A stretch of DNA of 64,000 bases. Origin: Methylomonas sp. LW13. GTDB lineage: Bacteria > Pseudomonadota > Gammaproteobacteria > Methylococcales > Methylomonadaceae. Location: contig NZ_CP033381.1 in the NCBI RefSeq assembly GCF_016865255.1, positions 4,030,001-4,094,000 of the forward strand, written 5' to 3'. The position numbers and the translations under genes were made by a program. The notes below the pieces were generated by a model. That model was not told the DNA's origin. It searched no databases and saw only the letters and a list, made by a program, of their open reading frames with translations. This document shows, in pieces, positions 27,979 to 36,610 of this stretch (its first letter is position 1; every line of letters starts with the position of its first letter).

Positions 27979-28452
27979 CTACTGTTTAGGCAGATATTTT
28001 TGGGGTAATGAGCTTCCTGCGCCACTAGCCAATACAGCCCACTTCATACCCACACCAACGGTGCAGGTACCCTGAAACGTCATGGTTTGATCAGCATTAA
28101 CCGATGTACCAATGGTTTTATAGGCAATGGTCACCCTGGCAGTTGAGGGACTAGCTGAGGTAATCTCAACGGACTTAACATAGTTACCGACGATTTGAGC
28201 TTTTGGGAGGATGCCAAAATACCCATTCGTTAGTGTTGCCCCACTGACCCACAAACTCTGCTCACTGCAAGATACGCCACCAGCGGTCATAGCAGGAGAG
28301 GCCAAACTTGGACCTTCCGATACTTTGGATTTAACGGTGTAATCTTGATATGCCGGAATCGCGATGGCAGCCAAGATACCGATAATGGCTACCACAATCA
28401 TTAACTCGATCAAGGTAAAACCTTGTTGTACTTTTTGCATTTGCTTATTCAT
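27979..28452 (-). CDS. pilA: Type IV major pilin PilA
   Basis: Precursor of the main type IV pilus subunit. Seen: 11-residue leader with QQG before the cleavage point, then [20 protein letters not shown] with Glu at mature position 5, and two Cys pairs candidates (SCSEQ and GTCTVG) that can form the C-terminal disulfide loop. Start at the ATG at 28452, preceded by AGGTGG; a GTG at 28458 is in frame but lies inside that ribosome-binding site. 157 aa precursor. A sigma-54 promoter lies upstream and a terminator downstream, so it is a single-gene unit. Confidence 0.93.
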   Translation of the reverse strand: MNKQMQKVQQGFTLIELMIVVAIIGILAAIAIPAYQDYTVKSKVSEGPSLASPAMTAGGVSCSEQSLWVSGATLTNGYFGILPKAQIVGNYVKSVEITSASPSTARVTIAYKTIGTSVNADQTMTFQGTCTVGVGMKWAVLASGAGSSLPQKYLPKQ

Positions 28453-28502
28453 AACCACCTTCTTTTTTATGATGAACGGAACTTAAAACTCTCAGGCTTA
28501 TT

Positions 28503-28519
28503 AGCAATTAGAATGCCAA
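28503..28519 (-). promoter_or_regulatory. Sigma-54 promoter of pilA
   Basis: On the minus strand TTGGCATTCTAATTGCT fits the RpoN consensus with GG and GC 10 bases apart. It lies about 50 bp before the pilA start and is the arrangement known for PilR-controlled pilA in pseudomonads. pilS/pilR are not in this window. Confidence 0.87.
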
Positions 28520-28711
28520 TTATCTTTCGAACAAAATAAAACGATAAAATTAAGCTTGTTCCACATACATTTCAAAGCCTTACACAACGCTCTTACAAAT
28601 AAAATTAGGCAATATTCCTGTAGCCACAACCTTATCAAAAAAGTAGTTTTTGTTCATAACTGACGTTTTTTGTCACCCCTATAAATCGCTAAATAATTCA
28701 GGGATGGTTGA

Positions 28712-30496
28712 CTACAAACTCTTACCGACAAACCAAAGCTCCAGCATCATCAACATCCACACTAAATCACCGTAATAGGCGGCATGCACACTTTGATGCA
28801 TCTCGATAGCATGATCCAAAAAATCCGGTTTAAAAAACTCGCGCCGCTTCAAATCATTTATTGCTCCATAAGCCAGTTGCTTAAGCGGCTGATGGTCCTT
28901 CAGCCAAACGCCGAAAGGCAACCCAAAGCCATGCTTGGGCTTGTTGATAATCCGCTCCGGAAGGAAATCCGTCATAGCCTGCTTGTAAAACCAGCGCAGC
29001 TTTTGCCCTCGCAACTTGTCATTCGAAGGAATTCGGCAAGACAAGTCGAGAATGCGTCTATCCAACAAGGGGTAGCTGACTTCAACGCCTGCCATTTCGC
29101 ACATTCTATTGACTTTGACCAAATCGTTATCGTGGAGCGTATTTTTCCAATCCAGATACAACATACGGTTCAAGGTACTAGCAGACTCCGGCCGCCAATA
29201 GTCTTCCCTAAACTGGCGTAAGGGCGCAGAAGCATCAATTTCCACTAAAAAATCAGCTTGAAAAATGTCTGCCGCAGCATGCCTATGCAAAAAATTGTAA
29301 TCCTGGAGGCGGTCTGGCATCGCTGCGTTCGCTTGATCGATATAGCGTTTTGCCTTAAACGGTAGTTTCTGTTTGGCTATTACATCCGGCAAGTTATTTA
29401 ATGTTGCTTCGAGGCCAGCGCTTAGGAATTTTGGCAGGCGATGATAACTCTCGAATAACATTTGCTTGGCATAGCGCTCGTTACCCGCAAAAATCTCGTC
29501 CCCCCCATCTCCCGCGAGCAAACGGTCAACACCATGATCCTTAGCCAACTTGGCGCAATAATACGCTGCCAAGGCCGACGCATTCCCAAACGGCTCATCG
29601 TAGTAAGCCGCTATTGCCGGCACGGCATTAACAGTATCCTCGGGAGTGACGTAATACTGGTGTTGCCGCGTATTGAAACGTTGCACTGCAATATTGGCGT
29701 ACTCGATTTCATCATAGCCGTCAGCGTCAAAACCCATCGAAAAGGTTTTCGCCTTACCTGGAAATACCCTAGCTAAGGCTCCCGCCACACTGGAACTATC
29801 CAGCCCACCGCTCAGAAACGCGCCGGTATTATCTTCGGTATCGGCCATACTTCTGACCGCTTCGATCAACTGTTGCTGCAATTCCAAGCCGGCTTGCTGC
29901 AGATCGCAGGATTGCTCACGAAATACCGGTAGCCAATAGCGTTTTAAGCTGATTCGTCCGTTGTGATAAACCAAGCACTGCCCACCTTCCAGCTTTTTAA
30001 CTTGCCGATAAATCGTTGTAGGGCTGGGACAATGGTTGAGATAGATGTAATCAAATACCGCTTGCGGCGCAATGCCGTTACTGACCTGAGGATGGCGCAC
30101 TATAAAATCGGCACTTGAACCGAATATTAGGCCACCGGCAACTTCTGCGTAATAGATGTTACTGAGACCAATCGGATCGGTAGCCAACATCAGCAGCTGC
30201 TGATTGGTATCGATAAGCAGCAAGGTATCAGCTTCCGGCAAACCGACTAAAAAATCGACACCGCGACTTAAATAGGCATCCCACAAACTCTGTGAGCGAC
30301 CTGATCGCGAACCGGACTGCGGGACGAGCAACAACACCCCATTACTGTCCGTCATATCGGTCGCAGCGGTTGAAAAAGCGAAGTTCTGACCATGCCGAAC
30401 ATTAAATATTGAATCTGCCGCCGTCATTTGCCCCAGCAAAGCGATAGATTCATCTTTCTGGAGACCGCTCCCCATCCATCCTGCAAATTTTGTCAT
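28712..30496 (-). CDS. Asparagine-synthase-like protein lacking the glutaminase Cys
   Basis: 594 aa, with an N-terminal Ntn-like domain and a C-terminal ATP-using synthase domain. Seen: PP-loop SGGLDSS (229-235), LLAGDGGDEIFAGN and the C-terminal KLRWFYKQAMTDFLPERI and KHGFGLPFGVW. It begins MTKFAGW, where a working glutaminase begins MCG, so it cannot release ammonia from glutamine this way. It would use free ammonia, another amine donor, or join carboxyl and amino groups within a peptide (as lasso cyclases and beta-lactam synthetases do). Last gene of the minus-strand block, 14 bp after the ligase gene. The other homologue at 37482 keeps the Cys. Confidence 0.85.
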   Translation of the reverse strand: MTKFAGWMGSGLQKDESIALLGQMTAADSIFNVRHGQNFAFSTAATDMTDSNGVLLLVPQSGSRSGRSQSLWDAYLSRGVDFLVGLPEADTLLLIDTNQQLLMLATDPIGLSNIYYAEVAGGLIFGSSADFIVRHPQVSNGIAPQAVFDYIYLNHCPSPTTIYRQVKKLEGGQCLVYHNGRISLKRYWLPVFREQSCDLQQAGLELQQQLIEAVRSMADTEDNTGAFLSGGLDSSSVAGALARVFPGKAKTFSMGFDADGYDEIEYANIAVQRFNTRQHQYYVTPEDTVNAVPAIAAYYDEPFGNASALAAYYCAKLAKDHGVDRLLAGDGGDEIFAGNERYAKQMLFESYHRLPKFLSAGLEATLNNLPDVIAKQKLPFKAKRYIDQANAAMPDRLQDYNFLHRHAAADIFQADFLVEIDASAPLRQFREDYWRPESASTLNRMLYLDWKNTLHDNDLVKVNRMCEMAGVEVSYPLLDRRILDLSCRIPSNDKLRGQKLRWFYKQAMTDFLPERIINKPKHGFGLPFGVWLKDHQPLKQLAYGAINDLKRREFFKPDFLDHAIEMHQSVHAAYYGDLVWMLMMLELWFVGKSL

Positions 30497-30510
30497 AGTG
30501 ATCGATATAG

Positions 30511-31860
30511 TTATGCCTTGACGTGACTGATCACATAACGGAACTTTCCTGAACGCTCCTTGGGAATGTAATCGGTGTATTCGATATTGATAGTAACGGC
30601 TTGTCCTAAACGTTTTTTAAATTCGTCGACGATTTTTTGTTCGTAAGCCGCTTGATATTTTAGGGTTTTAACAATTTGCACAGTGGTTTTATCCAAACTG
30701 TCTTGGGTAATTTTAAAGGAATCAACGCCTTCTAAATCTCGCAAGACATAAATCAATGCCAAGCCATGCAATACTGTTCCATCCTGAGCAACTACAAAAT
30801 CGGTGGTTCGACCTTGAATCTCCTCCAGCACGGGTAATCCTCGCCCGCAGGCACAGACTTTATCCGACAATATTCCCATATCGCCGGTACGATACCGAAT
30901 AAACGGAAAATCTCTGGTTGCCATATGCGTAACCACAATTTCACCGAGCTCTCCGTTAGGTAAAGGCTGGCCTTGTTTGTCTACAATCTCGACGACAATG
31001 TCCTCAGCGGTAATATGCATACTGCCTTCGGGACACTGATGCGCGATAAAACCGGCATCACGCCCGCCGTAACCATTCGCAACCGGACAAGCAAACACGT
31101 TTTCTATTTTTGTCCGCTGGTGATCGTAAAGCCGTTCCGATGTCACGAAAGCCACTTTAATCCCCAAATTATGCAATGCTACGCCCCGCTTCTCAGCATG
31201 ACTGGCAATGTGGGCCAACGCAGAAGGATAACCAAATAACATTTTCGGGCGAATCTGCTGGATTTGTCGAACAAAGCCATCCAACTTTTCCGACGACATT
31301 TCGAACGCCGGAATCAAATGTGTACGCAACAATTTATCGCGCAACAGCCGAATTTTATCCTGCGCCCCTAGTTCGATTGGAGACCCCCAGATTACTGCTT
31401 CTGGATCGCCTATATCCACACCCCACCAACGGGTAGCCCGCCACTTTGCCGCGACATCATGGCTAACTCGGCGGCTACCGATGTAAAAAATCAATGGTTC
31501 TCCACTGGAACCGCCAGTGTTGAAACGTGCGAGTCTTTTAGCATCGTCCGCTTTCATTTCATCAAGATGCTGCCTGATTTCCGGCTTACTTAACAACGGT
31601 AGCTCGGCTAATTTTTTCACACTATCAAGGTCCGCCGGCTCAAATCCCAAAGTAGCGAACAACTGCCTGTAGTAAGGCACATGAATTTGTACGTCTTGCA
31701 GAAACGCGCGTAAATGTTGCAATTGCAACTGCCTAATCTCGTCGGGTTTTAGCCACTGACTGCGCTCCATGCCGCGTCTAACTTTGACGGTACTATGCTT
31801 TTTTAAGGCTTCGTGAAGCGGAAAGATTACCGTTGAACAAAAAGACGTATAAAAGCTCAT
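30511..31860 (-). CDS. PaaK/CapK-like AMP-binding ligase
   Basis: Adenylate-forming enzyme related to phenylacetate-CoA ligase, of the sort found in capsule and EPS loci (CapK). Seen: NTGGSSGEPLIFY, the AMP-binding loop, ANGYGGRDAGFIAHQCPEG, FIRYRTGDMG and CACGRGLPVLEEIQGR. 449 aa is normal. The ATGA overlap with the previous gene (31860/31857) shows coupled translation with the glycosyltransferase. It may activate an acid used to decorate the polysaccharide; substrate unknown. Confidence 0.85.
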   Translation of the reverse strand: MSFYTSFCSTVIFPLHEALKKHSTVKVRRGMERSQWLKPDEIRQLQLQHLRAFLQDVQIHVPYYRQLFATLGFEPADLDSVKKLAELPLLSKPEIRQHLDEMKADDAKRLARFNTGGSSGEPLIFYIGSRRVSHDVAAKWRATRWWGVDIGDPEAVIWGSPIELGAQDKIRLLRDKLLRTHLIPAFEMSSEKLDGFVRQIQQIRPKMLFGYPSALAHIASHAEKRGVALHNLGIKVAFVTSERLYDHQRTKIENVFACPVANGYGGRDAGFIAHQCPEGSMHITAEDIVVEIVDKQGQPLPNGELGEIVVTHMATRDFPFIRYRTGDMGILSDKVCACGRGLPVLEEIQGRTTDFVVAQDGTVLHGLALIYVLRDLEGVDSFKITQDSLDKTTVQIVKTLKYQAAYEQKIVDEFKKRLGQAVTINIEYTDYIPKERSGKFRYVISHVKA

Positions 31861-33065
31861 GACTCCACCAGTTTTTTAAATTCCGCCAACAAAATATCCA
31901 CCCGCTTATCCCAAGAGTTATCAGCTGCATAATTTACAAGCGCTTGCCGGTCCCACTGCCGTTGCAAAGCATGATCAAGCGCCATTAACAATGCGTCAGC
32001 ATCCCCAAACGGCACGATAGTACCCAATGTTTCATCAGCAACCACCTCGCGATTGCCGCCAACATCGGTGCTAATCACCGGCAAGCCGCAAGCCATAGCC
32101 TCCAAAAACACGTTAGCCCAGCCCTCGTTGGCAGTAGCCAGCACAAACAAATCGGCTGCCGATAATGGGCCGTGCAATTGTTCTGCAGGCAAAGCCCCAA
32201 GAAAACGCACATGTTGGCCAATATTCAGCGTTTCAACTTGTTGCTCCAAGCGACTGCGAATATTGCCTTCCGGACTAGCGCCTCCGACGATCAAGTATAG
32301 CAATCGCGGGTATTTTTCGATTAATGCCGGCAAAACTTCGATCACCCGGTGAAAGCCTTTTCTATCGACCAATCCGCCGACCGAAATCAGTACTTGGGCG
32401 TCTTCAGGAATTTGCCGATGTTGCCTTGCCTGTTTTTTATCAATAGGAAAAAATTTCGCGGTATCGATGCCGTTGCCCACCACCTGGATTTTCTGAGGGT
32501 CGGCGCCTAAATCCACTACGTGCCGCCTTAAAGAATCCGATACCGAAAATACTCGGGAGGCATCATTAAGAGCCTTTAATAATCGTTGGCGGCGACTGGG
32601 AGTTTTAGACAACGGCACTTCTGTGCCGCGTAAAGTGATGGTGACCGGCACCTTAAACCATTTCCCGAGTAACGTGGCCGCATAACCGTCAGGGTATGCG
32701 AAGTGCGCATCGATCACATTAAAAACGAAGCTCTTTTTTAATTGACGACAAATCAAAAAACTACAGATTGCCATAAAAAAGCCGTCCCAAGAACGTCCGA
32801 TTCCGGGTATCGATAAAAAGCGCGGGAAATAGACAGAAATACCGTCTTGATTTTCGTATTTATCCGGTTGCGGCCGGTAATTCGGTTTAAACCATTGAAT
32901 TAGGCTTTGCAGTGGGAACCAAGGCACCGGGGAAATGACAACTAAAGAACAATGACCGGCCACTTTGGACATACGCTCGCGAATAAAAACGCCAGCGTTA
33001 GGTCTGACACGACTGGGATACAAAGAACTGAAAACAATCAGCCTTGGCGAGTTATCGGCCATCAT
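31857..33065 (-). CDS. Glycosyltransferase family 4
   Basis: GT-B enzyme for EPS or related glycan assembly. Seen: N-terminal SSLYPSRVRPNAGVFIRERM (acceptor domain), VVGNGIDTAKFFP, LISVGGLVDRKGFHR and the C-terminal nucleotide-sugar part FVLATANEGWANVFLEAMAC. 402 aa. Overlaps the previous gene by 14 bp and the next by 4 bp, so it is within an operon. Confidence 0.88.
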   Translation of the reverse strand: MMADNSPRLIVFSSLYPSRVRPNAGVFIRERMSKVAGHCSLVVISPVPWFPLQSLIQWFKPNYRPQPDKYENQDGISVYFPRFLSIPGIGRSWDGFFMAICSFLICRQLKKSFVFNVIDAHFAYPDGYAATLLGKWFKVPVTITLRGTEVPLSKTPSRRQRLLKALNDASRVFSVSDSLRRHVVDLGADPQKIQVVGNGIDTAKFFPIDKKQARQHRQIPEDAQVLISVGGLVDRKGFHRVIEVLPALIEKYPRLLYLIVGGASPEGNIRSRLEQQVETLNIGQHVRFLGALPAEQLHGPLSAADLFVLATANEGWANVFLEAMACGLPVISTDVGGNREVVADETLGTIVPFGDADALLMALDHALQRQWDRQALVNYAADNSWDKRVDILLAEFKKLVES

Positions 33066-34269
33066 TACCCGCCATTATCCTGCCGTAAACAGCCTGATAA
33101 TGACTGACACTGCGCTGCCAATTACGCTCTTCTTCGACATAGCGCCTACCGGCTCGCCGCACTTGCTCCCATTGATCTTGCTGATCGAGGACCGCCAACA
33201 CCGTTTGCGCCAACGCTGTCTTATCCCCAGCTTTGAAGATATAGCCAGTTTCCCTGTCTCGAATTAACTCATGATGCCCACCGACATCCGAAGCCACCAA
33301 CAAGCGGCCTTGCGCCATGGCTTCCAGCGGTTTTAAAGGTGTCACCAAATCGGTTAAGCGCATCGCCAAGCGCGGATAAACAAAGATATCGACCAGATTG
33401 TAATAGCGCTGCACTTGATCGTGAGCGACACGTCCGGGCAGAATGACGCAATCCTGTAAGCTCAGCGCCTCAATTTTCTGCAGGATTTGTTGCTGTTGCG
33501 GCCCACCGCCCACTAACAACAAACGCACATCAGGCTGCTGCTGGATAATCGCCGGCAATGCATCCAGCAATAGCAATAACCCCTCATAAGCATAAAAAGA
33601 CCCGATAAAACCGAGCACAATTTTGCCGCTCAATCCCAGCTCTGCTTGCAAGTTTGGCTCGGCGGCCTCGCCGTAGGTAAATTTATCGATATCGACGGCG
33701 TTGGGAATCACGGTAATTTTTTCCGCCGCGACTCCGCGGCCTATGATATCCCGGCGCAGACCTTCGCAAATAGTCGTCACCGCATCGGCACGCTTAAAAA
33801 CATGTGTTTCCAATGCCTTAGTCAATCGGTAACGTAAACTACCTTCATGGGTGGTGCCGTGATCGACGGCCGCATCTTCCCAAAATGCCCGGCATTCGTA
33901 GACCAACGGCAATCCGTATTTTTTTGCTACTTTTAAGGCCGCAAGCCCGTTCAACGCGGGCGAATGGGCGTGCAGAATGTCCGGTTTGATCTGCGGAATA
34001 ATTTCATCCAGCCGTTCCGCCAACGACTGTACGATGGCCCATTGATTTAAAACCGGCAATTTCGCCGCCAAACCTCGCGGAATAACAGATCGATAAAAGG
34101 TCAGCCCGTCAACGGTTTCAATGGGAGCTTCCGCGACTTGATGTTTGGCGGATGTGACATGAAACGTCTCCCAACCCAGTTTGCGTTGTTGCTCGAGAAT
34201 CGCACGAGTACGAAAGGTGTATCCGCTGTGCAACGGAATGGAGTGATCCAATATGTGTAATATCTTCAT
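33052..34269 (-). CDS. Exosortase A system-associated glycosyltransferase (TIGR04063-like)
   Basis: GT-B glycosyltransferase. The N-terminus ILHILDHSIPLHSGYTFRTR followed by AILEQQRKLGWE is the signature I associate with TIGR04063, found in exosortase A loci. The donor domain has FIGSFYAYEGLLLLLDALP and VYPRLAMRLTDLVTPLKPLEAMA. 405 aa. It stands 64 bp downstream of the nucleotidyltransferase and overlaps the next glycosyltransferase. Confidence 0.87.
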   Translation of the reverse strand: MKILHILDHSIPLHSGYTFRTRAILEQQRKLGWETFHVTSAKHQVAEAPIETVDGLTFYRSVIPRGLAAKLPVLNQWAIVQSLAERLDEIIPQIKPDILHAHSPALNGLAALKVAKKYGLPLVYECRAFWEDAAVDHGTTHEGSLRYRLTKALETHVFKRADAVTTICEGLRRDIIGRGVAAEKITVIPNAVDIDKFTYGEAAEPNLQAELGLSGKIVLGFIGSFYAYEGLLLLLDALPAIIQQQPDVRLLLVGGGPQQQQILQKIEALSLQDCVILPGRVAHDQVQRYYNLVDIFVYPRLAMRLTDLVTPLKPLEAMAQGRLLVASDVGGHHELIRDRETGYIFKAGDKTALAQTVLAVLDQQDQWEQVRRAGRRYVEEERNWQRSVSHYQAVYGRIMAGNDGR

Positions 34270-34333
34270 GTCAAGAACGGGTTAAGGAATATTCCTATTG
34301 GCAACTTGCCGGGTTCGACATGATTGCCATGAT

Positions 34334-35413
34334 TTATGTGGTTTTAGTATTGTCAGTCAGCCGAAACCAGGCCTTTCTGATTAAATGCGGCACTAGTATA
34401 TGCAAGGGCATTTTTAACCAATGCGAGCGAAGAAACAACAGCCAACGAGCAAAGCCGGTCAGGCTATCCATGCAGCTAGAATGGTGTGGTTTTAGGGCTT
34501 GCGAGAAAAGATAGTCCATAACTCGGTTTTTTCCGCCTCCCGCGTAGACGGTAGAAGCCTCAATGACACTATCAGGAACCGGTGTTGCCAATATTTTGGT
34601 GGTATAACGGAGAGCGTAAAACAAGGGCTTACCCAATCCCAACATTTCCGCTCGATGATGCAGGTTTTCCCAAAAACTTGGATCGTTACCACTAAATTCG
34701 CGTAGGAGCAAATCGATGTCGCTCAAATCGCGCAAACCATTTTCAAACTCTCCACCCCAGAACAAATGGCTGGCACTATGGAGAACCATATCCTCGGGGG
34801 CCAAAACCCAATAATCGGTATCTGTTATCTTGACAGCGGCTTTTAGCAACAACTCGGCATCAGGGTATAAATTGCAGGTTTGCGGAAGTATATTGTGGTG
34901 AATATCCAGCGAAGTCCCACGCTTGATATGCCTAAGCGGCGGCAATTCATGCATCCACTGCTCATAATAGCGCTGATCGTAATTATCCATCGGTTCAGGA
35001 AGCCATCCATGCCATTTCAACGCATCTTTGACCTGCTTCAACTGAGTCTTCGGCACCAGTATATCAATATCGCTGAATACGCGCCCCAAACCAGCATTCA
35101 ATCCGGATGCCGAATAAGCGGTGCCTTTCAACAAAATCAACCGAATATTCAAAAGCTCAAAGACCTGCAACAGGTTATGCAGCTCCCACTTGACGATGCG
35201 CTTTTGAGACAACCAATAAGTCTCGGCTGAATCGAGGTGATATGCAAAATGCTGTGGCGGGTTGAATAGTAGAAATTTTTTCTGGAAAAATGTCAGTCTG
35301 GCCAATACTCCGGCGCTCCTTGCTTGCCTTAACAACAGCTCCCAATCGGAATTCGAGTCAATACTATCTTTCGCCTTGAGCATCAAGTATTCATTCAACA
35401 AATCAGGCATCAT
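34334..35413 (-). CDS. Nucleotidyltransferase family protein (NTP_transf_5-like)
   Basis: 359 aa. Seen: LKGTAYSASG (95-104) and VFSDIDILV (112-120), the KG and DxD core of the uncharacterised nucleotidyltransferase family PF14907, followed by a helical C-terminal half. Such proteins accompany HprK-like kinases and PqqD-like proteins in HPr-rel-A loci and in some lasso peptide clusters, where they transfer a nucleotide to the product. It directly follows the kinase gene with 8 bp between. Its own acceptor is unknown. Confidence 0.83.
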   Translation of the reverse strand: MMPDLLNEYLMLKAKDSIDSNSDWELLLRQARSAGVLARLTFFQKKFLLFNPPQHFAYHLDSAETYWLSQKRIVKWELHNLLQVFELLNIRLILLKGTAYSASGLNAGLGRVFSDIDILVPKTQLKQVKDALKWHGWLPEPMDNYDQRYYEQWMHELPPLRHIKRGTSLDIHHNILPQTCNLYPDAELLLKAAVKITDTDYWVLAPEDMVLHSASHLFWGGEFENGLRDLSDIDLLLREFSGNDPSFWENLHHRAEMLGLGKPLFYALRYTTKILATPVPDSVIEASTVYAGGGKNRVMDYLFSQALKPHHSSCMDSLTGFARWLLFLRSHWLKMPLHILVPHLIRKAWFRLTDNTKTT

Positions 35414-35421
35414 GCGACTCT

Positions 35422-36327
35422 CTAGCGTACATCATCCAATAATTGCACAAATAAATCAGACGCATGGTTAAAATCGCCATCGTAAATGAAATCATACGCC
35501 TGACAGCTGTTTACCAGACCCAACATGGTCTCAAAACCCTGCGCACCTAGTACACTGTAATTGAATGAAAGGTCCGCCAGCCGCATGAACGCCTCAGCCT
35601 TTGGCACCGCAGATAAACTCAAGGATGATTCCGCTCGATACTTCGGAAATACAACCAAGCATGGCAGGGCGGTTTGGTCAGCTTTTGACACCGATTCGGA
35701 GGGCGGCTTCATCAGACAAACCGATCCTTTCAAAGTATCGTGAACAACTGGACTGAATTGGCAAAATGGAAAAGTATCCGCGATCACCGATATTGATTCG
35801 TTTTTCAAACTAACTGGACGCGGTACCGGAACAACATGCCCAGTTGCTCGATCCATCAAAGTTAATTCATCAGATAATAGTCGCCAACCGTTGTTGATTA
35901 ATGCTGCGCACAATGTGCTCTTACCTGACCCCGGCGCACCAGGTAAAATTAACGCTTTACCGTTTCGTTCCACCACGGCGGCGTGAATAATTAGAAACCG
36001 GTGTGAGTAGCCGGATATACACCAGTTCAACCCCCACTCAAAGAATGGAAATGCCTGCACATAAGGCAAAGGCTTGAAAGGAATAAATTGATCAAAGGCA
36101 AATAGCACCTGTTTGCGAAAGAAACGTCTTACGCCCGCAGGCTGAATTAAGCGGACATAAAAGTCGCAAAAAGTATCTGGGGGTAATATCGGATAGGCAG
36201 AGTAAAGCTCAATGATACCCTGCTGAACTGACGGTATAGCAGAATGAATTCTAATTGAAAAAGGGCCAATCCTGATAACAAACTGCCCAGACGCTATCAA
36301 AGATGAAGTGGAATTAGGTCCGCGCAA
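35422..36327 (-). CDS. HprK-related kinase A
   Basis: 301 aa kinase with the P-loop GAPGSGKST (130-138) and the downstream SDELTLMDR and PVPRPVSLK region of HPr kinase, but without the HprK phosphorylase signature. This is the 'HPr-rel-A' version found with exosortase A. True HprK phosphorylates a Ser in HPr; the partner here is unknown, with the small PqqD-like protein (5 bp upstream) or the Tat-signal protein as candidates. Members of the kinase group in lasso clusters phosphorylate the precursor peptide. Confidence 0.87.
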   Translation of the reverse strand: MRGPNSTSSLIASGQFVIRIGPFSIRIHSAIPSVQQGIIELYSAYPILPPDTFCDFYVRLIQPAGVRRFFRKQVLFAFDQFIPFKPLPYVQAFPFFEWGLNWCISGYSHRFLIIHAAVVERNGKALILPGAPGSGKSTLCAALINNGWRLLSDELTLMDRATGHVVPVPRPVSLKNESISVIADTFPFCQFSPVVHDTLKGSVCLMKPPSESVSKADQTALPCLVVFPKYRAESSLSLSAVPKAEAFMRLADLSFNYSVLGAQGFETMLGLVNSCQAYDFIYDGDFNHASDLFVQLLDDVR

Positions 36328-36332
36328 AATAA

Positions 36333-36599
36333 CTATATACTTTCAATAATCTTAAGCTTGCACAACTGGTCAAGTACGCTATTCAACGATTGCTTATCCA
36401 AATTACCCTCAGAATCGATAAAAATACTCAGTAATTCCGGCTCACTAATTGCGAATTCGGAACCGCTGATTATCGATAAAACCAAACTTGTATCTTTATC
36501 CAAATAATGAGTTTCACCGCTACCATGATGAAAAGCAACAGATTCATAACCAAAAGATACGAACTGAATAGGGAAGCTTCGATAAATTTTCCACTTCAC
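36333..36599 (-). CDS. PqqD-family protein of the HPr-rel-A system
   Basis: 88 aa. The fold expected is the small winged-helix RiPP recognition element (RRE) that binds leader peptides. Seen: FGYESVAFHHGSGETHYLD, then two predicted helices and a closing three-strand/helix part (LNSVLDQLCKLKIIES). The SGETH-LD pattern is typical of the HPr-rel-A group. It is between the Tat-signal protein (11 bp upstream) and the kinase (5 bp downstream), suggesting that the three act on one substrate. Confidence 0.83.
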   Translation of the reverse strand: MKWKIYRSFPIQFVSFGYESVAFHHGSGETHYLDKDTSLVLSIISGSEFAISEPELLSIFIDSEGNLDKQSLNSVLDQLCKLKIIESI

Positions 36600-36610
36600 A
36601 ACATTAATGG

